Origin: Mytilinidion resinicola
Taxonomy: Eukaryota; Ascomycota; Dothideomycetes; Mytilinidiales; Mytilinidiaceae
Reading direction: 5' to 3'
DNA length: 64,000 nucleotides
Assembly (NCBI RefSeq): GCF_010093595.1
Contig: NW_022985452.1
Coordinates: forward strand, 967,405 to 1,031,404
The notes under the pieces are model-generated. The model saw nothing but the letters and a program-made list of their open reading frames with translations. It did not search any database and was not told the DNA's origin. The position numbers and the translations under genes were made by a program. This document shows, in pieces, positions 56,771 through 64,000 of this stretch. The first letter of the stretch is position 1; each line of letters begins with the position of its first letter.

Positions 56771-57720
56771 GGTCTAGCCTTCGAGGCGGCCGGGCGGATT
56801 AACAGGCGGATCTCAGCACCCTGAGGGCGAAGGGAATGCGAAGGGCGAGAGTGCGCTGCCTGGGGCAAAAGTAGAGGCCAGGCGCAGACAGCCGTGGGTG
56901 AGCAGCGGGAGCCGGGGGCGATATACGCCAGGCGTGATGCGGGCCGCCGGGATGGGATGGGGGCTGAACGATTGTTGCTTGGGAGACTCTCAGCGCATCG
57001 CTGTTGCCGCCGGCGACGAGTGGTGAAGAACCAAGATGCAGGAGACGCGCGCAGCAGGCAGAGGGTGAAGAGGAATTTGATGGACTGCGAAGCTGTCACG
57101 GTCGGTGTGCAATGAATGTAAGCGGCTCCAGCCCCGTCGATTTGGAGATAAGGTTGCTCCATCGCTGCTGCTTGGCTGTCTCGTCGCCTCCTGCCACCCC
57201 CTCAGAGCTAGCTGGCCCCGGTTTCCTGGTGAGTGGAGATGCAGGGTGAGGCCTGACGACAAGTGCTGCCCACGACTGCTGCAACCGGGGACAGCATCGA
57301 CGCGGTGCTGGATAGAAAATGCCAGCGCCATGAACCTGGACAGGAGTGCTATCAATGCTGTGCCTGACTATTAGTACTACTATGTACATCAACTACCTTA
57401 TCCTCAGACTTTATGCTAGGTATGGTTACAAGCCCCACAGTCTAGAAGCTCTGGGCCAAAGAATCGGCACGTGATATGGCTAGAAAAGACTTGAACAGCA
57501 TACAAGCAGTCTACGATGCTTGAGCTCTGCTTGGAATACTGGGAGATGTAGAAAGAGATCTATGAAACATGTATTGAGATGTCACCACGAAATAATTTGG
57601 GTGCTCCCGTGCTCTCTCGTGGTGAGGCTCCGGGGAAACCCCGGGTCAAGTCCCGCGAAACCTCCGTGAAATGAAATTCTGCCGCTCAGGAAACATCATC
57701 TATTCTATCACATCTAGGCC
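56771..57720. other. Divergent promoter region
   Basis: Between the FHA-RING gene (-) and the MPP alpha gene (+). The sequence 57600-57665 contains a CGGGG/CCCCG hairpin and a B-box-like GGGTCAAGTCCC but no tRNA fold. Otherwise nothing. Confidence 0.5.
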
Positions 57721-59518
57721 ATGTTGAAGCCTCAAACCGTGCGAGGCCTGTCGCGGAGGCTGCCCCATTTTGCTCCATCATGCACATCTCAAGTCGTTCA
57801 CTCTGGTAGGCGGCATCTGGCCTCGGCCGCCGCAGAGGAGAAGGTAAACTTCCTATATCCCGTTTCGTTGGACTCATCTCACATTCGACTATTAGGATCC
57901 TGCAGAGCTTGACCAAATAACCACCCTCCCGAATGGCATCCGCGTTGCGACCGAAGCCCTCCCGGGCCATTTCTCCGGCATTGGCGTCTACGTTGATGCC
58001 GGTTCGAGATACGAGAACGAAGCACTGCGAGGCGTCAGTCATATCGTGGATCGGCTTGCCTTCAAGTCTACAAAGTTGAGGACGTCAGACGAGATGATAG
58101 AGTCTCTAGAGTCGCTGGGTGGTAACATCCAGTGCGCCTCGTCCCGGGAGTCCATCATGTACCAGTCGGCAACCTTCAACTCCGCCGTTCCCACCACCGT
58201 TGCGCTTCTCGCCGAGACTATCCGGGACCCCCTCATCACGGATGAAGAGGTTGAACAGCAGCTTGAGACTGCCGACTACGAGATCGGCGAGATATGGTCG
58301 AAGCCGGAGCTGATTCTGCCAGAATTGGTGCATATGGCCGCTTATAAAGATAACACACTAGGAAACCCTTTACTTTGTCCAAAAGAACGTCTTCCGGAAA
58401 TAAATCGCGCAGTAGTAGAGGCGTATCGTAGCGAGTTTTACAAGCCAGAAAGAATAGTAGTCGCCTTTGCTGGAGTGGAACACAACGAGGGCGTAAGACT
58501 TGCGGAAGAATACTTCGGCGACATGACCAAAGGACAAGGCCCGGCATTGCTAGGACTGGATGGCCAGGAACTGTCCACTTTAGACGTCTCAACTCAGGAT
58601 CAAGCCTCAATCTCGTCACCGTACAGCCCTTCCAGCACACCACCACAAGAGCCCTCCAAACTCCTCTCAAAGATCCCCTTCTTCAAAAACCTCTCCACTT
58701 CTGCAACCTCAAACGCCTCTATCCAGAACTCATTCGACCCCTCATCTGCCAACTTCTCCCCCATCGACGTCTCTCTACCGTCCCGCTACACCGGCGGCTT
58801 CCTCACCCTCCCCACAATCCCTCCGCCCCTCAACCCGAACATGCCCCGCCTCTCCCACATCCACATCGCCTTCGAAGCCCTCCCGATATCCTCCCCGGAC
58901 ATTTACGCCCTCGCAACCCTCCAAACCCTCCTTGGCGGTGGTGGTTCCTTCAGTGCTGGCGGCCCTGGGAAAGGCATGTACTCGCGTCTCTACACCAACG
59001 TGCTGAACCAACACGGCTGGGTCGAGAGTTGCATCGCCTTCAACAACAGCTATACTGACAGCGGCCTCTTCGGAATTGCGTCCTCCTGTGCTCCGGCGCA
59101 GGTGTCACAGATGCTGGAGGTCATGTGCCGCGAGTTGAATGCGCTGGGGCAGGATACAGGATACTCTGCGCTGAAAGAGGGCGAAGTGCAGCGTGCGAAG
59201 AATCAACTGAGAAGCAATCTGCTTATGAACCTGGAGAGTCGGATGGTGGAGCTTGAGGATTTGGGACGGCAGGTTCAGGTGCATGGACGGAAGGTTGGCG
59301 TTAAGGAGATGTGTAAGAAGATTGAGGACGTCACGATCCAAGACTTGCGGAGAGTGGCGAGGCAGGTCTTTGGTGGTGAGATCCAGAACCCGGGCCAGGG
59401 GAGCGGAGCGCCGACGGTGGTGCTGCAAGAGGGTGATCAGGAGGGCTTAAGGCGGAAGGACTTCAAGTGGCAGGAGATCCAGGAACGCATCGCGAGGTGG
59501 AAGCTTGGGAGGAGGTAG
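57721..59518 (+). CDS. MAS2: Mitochondrial processing peptidase alpha subunit
   Basis: Two exons (57721-57843, 57896-59518; intron 52 bp) give 581 residues. A basic presequence (MLKPQTVRGLSRRLPHFAP) targets the matrix. The M16 core starts at ITTLPNGIRVATE. Where catalytic M16 members have HxxEH, this protein has VSHIVDRLAFKST, the zinc-site loss that marks the alpha subunit. The glycine-rich loop LGGGGSFSAGGPGKGMYSRL, needed for substrate handling, is complete. A Ser-rich insertion of about 75 residues (around 245-320) separates the two halves. Alpha and beta MPP together remove presequences in the matrix. The gene starts about 950 bp from the divergent FHA-RING gene. Confidence 0.96.
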
Positions 59519-60112
59519 CGCTGCCATTTATACAGAAGCGTGCTTTCAGCATTTGTACAGTACTGTAGCGTGTTGGATCTCGAGCGGGGATCTGGGATCT
59601 AGAGGTAAAGGTATGGGATGGGTGTATTATAGATGTCGTCGCGGGTGGTGGTTGGGACCACGGGCGGCGTCAGGGCATTTGAATGACATAACGGTACTTC
59701 ACTTCGATACTATTTCTTAAACTGCTGACGGTCTTCGTGGTTTCAGGTTTTGAGCGAGCTTGAAATCGATTTTGAACTAATCGCTAAGCTAAAAGTCAGC
59801 CGTTCCAAGGTTGATAAAAAGTGTCTTTATCGATAAAATGGCGCCCGAGTGCAGAACATATCGGCATTTTAAGTCCTACTTACGGCCGTAGTCGCGAGGC
59901 CTTATATCTTCGTATAAACTCGATTACCCCGCCCAACGCCCGTATAATCCCCCGCCTTATCCTATCTTTGTATCCACCACCTAAACCATCGTACATACAT
60001 AAACAGCGCTGTCTCATTTCTTTCATCTCACTCATCCCATTACCTTCGCCATCTCCCTTTCCCCCTTCCCCTTCTTCCCTAACCTCCACCCTTCCAACGT
60101 CCAACCCCCGAA
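59519..60112. other. Intergenic region, no gene seen
   Basis: 3' flank of the MPP gene and promoter of the next gene, with a pyrimidine-rich tract (60020-60090) just before the ATG at 60113. Confidence 0.6.
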
Positions 60113-61009
60113 ATGTCCTGCCCCGACTGCTTCAAAGGCGCCATCCACTCCCACAAAGGCTCCCCCCGCGGCCACGAGGAAGACCTCCACGGCGTCCGCA
60201 CCTACATCACCGGCCCCCCGACCTCCGCCTCCGCCTCCCCGTCCACCTCCCAATCCACCATCATCTACCTCACCGACGCCTTCGGCCTCTCCCTCATCAA
60301 CAACAAACTCCTCGCCGATGCCTACGCCACCCGCACCGGCCTACGCGTCCTCGCCCCCGCCCTCATTCCTGGCGGGCCCGCGCCCCTCGCGTTGCTCGAG
60401 CCTATGGAGGCCGCCTTCGACAGCATCGCGTGGTGGGACCTCTGGGGCCAACTGACACGGCTCGGGAACCTCTTTACGACGATCCGGCTCCTCGCGCTAT
60501 TCTACCTGCGCGCGAACCCTGGGCGCGCGAGTACGTACGCGCCCATCCTGGCGTACGCGCGGGCCGTGAAGGCGGGCCTGCCGCCGGGCGCGCGGCTGGG
60601 GGTGTGTGGGTTCTGCTGGGGCGGGTACTCGAGCACGAAGTTGTGTGGGGAGGCGGCGGTGGCAGGGGGCGGGGAAAGGTTGGTGGATGCGCAGTTTTGC
60701 GCGCATCCGAGTGCGTTGACGGCGGAGATGGTGGTGGAGGCGGTGACGCGGTGGAAAGTGCCGTATGCGGTGGCGGTGGGAGACAGGGATTTTGTGTTTA
60801 AGGGGAAGCAGGTGGAGGAGACGGAGGCGGCGCTGAGGGTCAAGGCGGGGGATGGGATGGGGGAGAGGGGGTGTTGGTATGAGTTGAGGGTGTATGCGGG
60901 CTGTCAGCATGGGTTTGCGGTCAGGGCAAGGCCGGGGGATGAGGTGCAGGAGAGGGGCGCGGAGGAGGCGTGTGGGCAGGCAGTGGAGTGGTTTAGGCGG
61001 TGGTTGTGA
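60113..61009 (+). CDS. Dienelactone hydrolase family protein
   Basis: A single exon of 298 residues. The N-terminus MSCPDCFKGAIHSHKG is typical of fungal DLH proteins. The alpha/beta-hydrolase core includes TIIYLTDAFGL, the nucleophile elbow GVCGFCWGG (Cys168), an acid in VGDRDF (Asp224 or Asp226) and His266 in YAGCQHGFAVR, forming the Cys-Asp-His triad. The family hydrolyses dienelactones in aromatic breakdown, but most fungal members have unknown substrates. Third codon positions are almost all G or C, far more biased than in the AIM9-like gene just downstream. No signal peptide, so cytosolic. Confidence 0.9.
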   Translation: MSCPDCFKGAIHSHKGSPRGHEEDLHGVRTYITGPPTSASASPSTSQSTIIYLTDAFGLSLINNKLLADAYATRTGLRVLAPALIPGGPAPLALLEPMEAAFDSIAWWDLWGQLTRLGNLFTTIRLLALFYLRANPGRASTYAPILAYARAVKAGLPPGARLGVCGFCWGGYSSTKLCGEAAVAGGGERLVDAQFCAHPSALTAEMVVEAVTRWKVPYAVAVGDRDFVFKGKQVEETEAALRVKAGDGMGERGCWYELRVYAGCQHGFAVRARPGDEVQERGAEEACGQAVEWFRRWL

Positions 61010-61638
61010 GGGCTGGCGTGGGCCTATTTGAGGGAGGAGGGTCTAAAGCTGTCGAGAACTGTCGCGAACGCGATGCTGATATTTGACACAAGTTTACTCG
61101 GAAGCCTCCTTTATTGGTGTCCTTGAGGACTGCACATGCTAACCAGATCTCGTGTACTATGCCTTGTTGGTAGCAGGCAAGTGTGCGCAGACTTTTATCA
61201 AGAAATTTGCGCACCCGGTTATAGCACTGCTTGCATTTCACTCCCGGCCAGCTAGCAGTTAGCCCGTTAGTCAAAAGGTAGCACAGTTCCTATTGTATCG
61301 TCATTCACATCCTAATTGGACTTCTAGAGACTCGTAGGGACCCCAGGCAGTAGCAAAAGGGTTTGCTCAGACTTTTGATACCTTTGTAAGACAATATAGT
61401 CCATGCAATCTTAGCTCCTTTTTTGCTTTGTCAAGTCTAGGAACCCCTAAGTCACTTTGAAATTGGTTGGTGTTGTCATATGGGGCGCAGTCCGACATCT
61501 ACCTCCTAGAGGCTAGGTTAGGACGGTAGAGAAAGTACTGTGGTTTAATTTTGCTCGCCTCTACTACCACCTTTTATAAAAGCCCCAGTGACTCCACATC
61601 TGTCTCTTAAGTCGGCCTTAAATCATAGAATTAGTTCT
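61010..61638. other. Intergenic region, no gene seen
   Basis: 3' flank of the DLH gene and promoter of the AIM9-like gene. A weak TATA-like ttataaaag stands at about 61573-61581. Nothing else. Confidence 0.55.
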
Positions 61639-63601
61639 ATGGATCGCAATATACTGATGAGAACGTCCAGCGTTCTTCGCTGCGTGACGTCGCGACCCGT
61701 CTGTGCGCAACATGCGTTTGGCGCCTTTCTTGCAGATAAAACTAGGTGTCTCCAACCTCAAGTCCATCAGCAGTTGTCCCATTACGCACAACTCCATCAC
61801 TCCGAGCAGAGTATAGCATCGCAGTCATTAGACCGTGAGTTTTATGTCCCGCAAGCCAACTGAGTTACGTCGAGCTATGTACAGGTCTGTGCACTAACGT
61901 TTTTACAGCCCTTGATCCTCACGCGTATACGAGTGGCCGGTGGCTTCGTCGTGACACATCAGAGCGCGAATCACGTTACATTACGTTCGATTTCGATGCT
62001 TTGTGTGAAAAGGTCCTCACATGTTCCCATGGAGCCGCTTCAATCATATCATATGAAAAGAAAGAAGGCGGCTTCAATCGCGTCTTCATCTTCACCCTCG
62101 ACAACGCGAAGCGCGTAGTAGCGAGACTGCCGTTTAAACTTGCCGGCCCGCCTAGATTGACAACCACCTCGGAAGTGGCTACCATTAGATATCGTAAGTG
62201 TAGTCCACGCTTTTGATTGGCAGTGTAACTTGATTGGCAGTGTAACTTGATTGGCAGTGTAACTTACGACTGCAAATAATCTAGTCCAGATGAATACGGG
62301 TATCCCCATCCCAAAGATCATCGACTGGAATGACGATGCTTCAACCCCCATTGGTACTGAATATATCCTTATGGAGCACGCCAGTGGGATTCAATTGCAC
62401 CAGAGGTGGCCGACTATGACTTCAGAGCAGCAAGTCCGATGCATCAGCGACATCTATCAGAAATTGAAAGAGATGGCGGCAATCAAGTTTCCGGTCTACG
62501 GGAGCTTGTATATGGAACATTCCTTACCAAGCTCCGCGTCGCAGCATGTCCTGGAAGACCCGCGCTTTTCTATCGGTCCGCATTGCGGGGCCATGTACTG
62601 GGACTGCGAAATTGGTGAATCTCGTTATTACCACAACACAGTCCCCAATCGGGGTCCACGTAAGAGACCTACGATTTCCCATGGGTTGCTAGACCAATCA
62701 CTCACGAATGACTACAGGGACAAGCCTTCGGGCTTACTGCGATGGCCTTATTGATACCGGTATCTCTAGAATTCCACCAAGTGAACCTGTACTGCCCAAA
62801 CGACCACGGTACCATGGGACTATCGAAGAGCACCTAGGTCTTCTGGAGTCGGGCCGCATCGTTCTTAAAAAGATCTCTGAAGACTCTAGGGTACAGGATG
62901 CGGCTACACCGACCTTATTTCACCCCGATCTGCACAAAAGGAATATATTCGTTTCGGACGACGATCCGACCAGTGTTACGGCCATCATTGACTGGCAGAG
63001 CGCTGCTGTAGAGCCGGCCTTTTGGTACGCAGATTTGATACCAGACTTTGCAAAACCTATTCCGCACCCGACTCTGGAAGATCAATTGGAGTTCAACAGC
63101 GAGCAATGCGTTAAGGTGTTCAATATCTCCACTCAATTTCTCACCCCCACTCTAGCTCGCCCTAGATTGATGGACGAAGCCTTCTTTCGTCCATATCGCT
63201 ATTGCTACAGGACCTGGAAAGATGGGGCGGTAGCGTTCCGTGATGAATTAATTCAAACGGCGCGTCGCTGGGAAGAGCTTGGCCTCGCAGATACTTGTCC
63301 TTACCCTACCCCGACACCCGTGGAGCTAGCAACTCACAAGAAAGAGTACCAACTATTTCTGGCGGCTCAGGAACTGAGGAGCAATCTCTCAGTTCTGCTC
63401 AACACCGCAACAGATGGCTGGGCCCCGCCTGAAGACTGGGAAACGGTGAAGCAGGCCCACAAGGAATATTATGATGGAATATTGGAAGCTGTACTGAACA
63501 ACGGAGACCCTGATGATGATGAGCCGATTAGAAGCGAGGATGATTTGAGAGAAATTTGGCCGTTTGACTTGGAAATGATTTCGTCCAAACGGCCTGTATA
63601 G
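61639..63601 (+). CDS. AIM9-like mitochondrial phosphotransferase (APH/kinase fold)
   Basis: Four exons (61639-61834, 61909-62193, 62285-62659, 62718-63601) give 579 residues. A basic, Ser-rich N-terminus (MDRNILMRTSSVLRCVTSRP) suggests mitochondrial import. The family start YTSGRWLRRDTSERESRYI follows. Next come ISYEKKEGGFNRVFIFTL (Gly-rich loop region), VVARLPFKLAGPPRL, YLQMNTGIPIPKIIDW and IGTEYILMEHASG. The catalytic loop is HPDLHKRN (His354, Asp356, Asn361) and the metal site is IIDWQSA (Asp377). This is the fungal aminoglycoside-phosphotransferase-like family related to yeast Aim9, of unknown substrate. Intron 2 carries three 17-bp repeats. Probably not an antibiotic resistance gene. 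Confidence 0.88.
62214..62264 (+). repeat. 17-bp tandem repeat, three exact copies, inside an intron
   Basis: The unit tgattggcagtgtaact is repeated three times without mismatch in intron 2 (62194-62284) of the AIM9-like gene. Without two copies the intron would be 57 bp, the usual size here, so the array is a recent local expansion. Confidence 0.95.
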
Positions 63602-63909
63602 GTAGGCCCAGGGTGTGCGAATAGAATTCAACAGCAACATGTAATTCTGCCTTATCCGTGATTAGGCTCGTTGTCGGCCCTTCCTCTCTGGGCGCTGCTA
63701 AATGTACACCCTATATTTACTCGGTGTACACCCCTTTTCTACTCCGTATACACCCTTCTTACGTCTGATCTTCTGATTGGTCCGGAGGAGTGCTCCGGGG
63801 CCTCCGATTCGCTCGCTTACGTTTCTCACTAATTCCAAATGCTCTCTCCAAGTGCGGCGTGGCCACAAAGCATTACATCCTGATCCTCAACTTCCTCAAT
63901 ACACTCACC
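63602..63909. other. Intergenic region with 22-bp-period repeats before a transposase-like gene
   Basis: 3' flank of the AIM9-like gene, then sequence that may belong to the left end of a DNA transposon (see the repeat at 63703-63755). Confidence 0.45.
63703..63755 (+). repeat. Three imperfect repeats around TGTACACC, period 22 bp
   Basis: tgtacacc at 63703-63710 and 63725-63732 and tatacacc at 63747-63754 are spaced exactly 22 bp, each followed by a pyrimidine/TTTAC-like stretch. They lie about 160 bp before the start codon of the transposase-like frame and could be terminal or subterminal binding sites. Confidence 0.6.
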
Positions 63910-64000
63910 ATGGCCCTCAAACCACCACCGCCACGGTCCTACTGTACGCTAGATGAAGCCGAGGAAGTGCTTAGAGAGCATGCAAAGGCGCAGGGCTACG
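63910..64000 (+). CDS. Start of a probable FAR1/Mutator-type transposase, cut by the window edge
   Basis: From ATG 63910 the frame is open to the right edge (30 residues): MALKPPPPRSY, then a TLDEAEEVLREHAKAQGY segment. That pattern, a Pro-rich start followed by an amphipathic helix ending HAKAQGY, resembles the beginning of the FAR1-type DNA-binding domain in fungal Mutator-like (Hop-type) transposases. Upstream repeats support a mobile element. With 30 residues only, the family call is tentative; a domesticated host gene is possible. Confidence 0.5.
   Translation, partial: MALKPPPPRSYCTLDEAEEVLREHAKAQGY

Noticed and set aside
57600..57665. GC hairpin with B-box-like GGGTCAAGTCCC before the MPP gene
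   Set aside because: No A box, D arm or acceptor pairing; probably part of the promoter or leader.
59821..60801. Plus-strand frame of 326 codons overlapping the DLH gene
   Set aside because: Arg/Pro-rich shadow of the GC-rich DLH coding frame; no motif.
61639..63601. Aminoglycoside resistance gene
   Set aside because: The kinase fold is of the APH type, but the mitochondrial-like N-terminus and family blocks match the fungal AIM9-like group, so resistance is not supported.

Overview
The window is nuclear DNA of a filamentous ascomycete (Pezizomycotina). The evidence is short spliceosomal introns (about 47-104 bp, mostly GT-AG with CTNAC-like branch sites), typical fungal families (HET domain, Zn2Cys6 activator, fungal rhodopsin-type 7-TM protein, fungal ULD/STAND N-terminal protein, fungal tyrosinase) and gene-dense blocks separated by long intergenic stretches. 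The class cannot be fixed from sequence alone. I modelled 24 genes or gene remnants by joining exons through splice signals with phase checks; every complete model closes in frame.

Left part (0-14 kb): a partial gene at the edge, an ER protein disulfide isomerase (TigA/Erp38 type), the ribosome-biogenesis factor EBP2, a secreted guanyl-specific RNase with an altered catalytic position, a membrane-anchored fucose-lectin-like protein, a broken alpha/beta-hydrolase gene (one nonsense and one frameshift lesion) and a Zn2Cys6 transcription factor.

Middle (14-38 kb): an OHCU decarboxylase (uric acid catabolism), a conserved basic/acidic protein of unknown function, an Oac1-like mitochondrial carrier divergent from SWD2 (COMPASS/CPF), the rRNA-processing nuclease LAS1, an unknown acidic protein and SEC61 alpha. 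Two GC-rich stretches without recognisable genes, 17.1-20.4 kb and 27.1-35.7 kb, each lie 5' of a minus-strand gene of unknown function. The second contains a tRNA-like sequence.

Right part (38-64 kb): an unknown Ser/Pro-rich protein, a ten-exon rhodopsin-type membrane protein, a secreted tyrosinase, a HET-domain protein, an STAND-N/ULD protein, a bestrophin-type channel with a GC-AG intron, a DMA-type FHA-RING ubiquitin ligase, the mitochondrial processing peptidase alpha subunit, a dienelactone-hydrolase-family protein, an AIM9-like mitochondrial phosphotransferase and, at the right edge, the start of a probable FAR1/Mutator-type transposase. Two related inverted-repeat elements (MITE-like) sit in the shared upstream region of the rhodopsin-like and tyrosinase genes. 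Apart from possible co-regulation around these elements and the HET/ULD neighbourhood, the genes look like unlinked housekeeping and accessory functions, not one pathway cluster. I found no CRISPR array, rRNA gene or intact tRNA gene.
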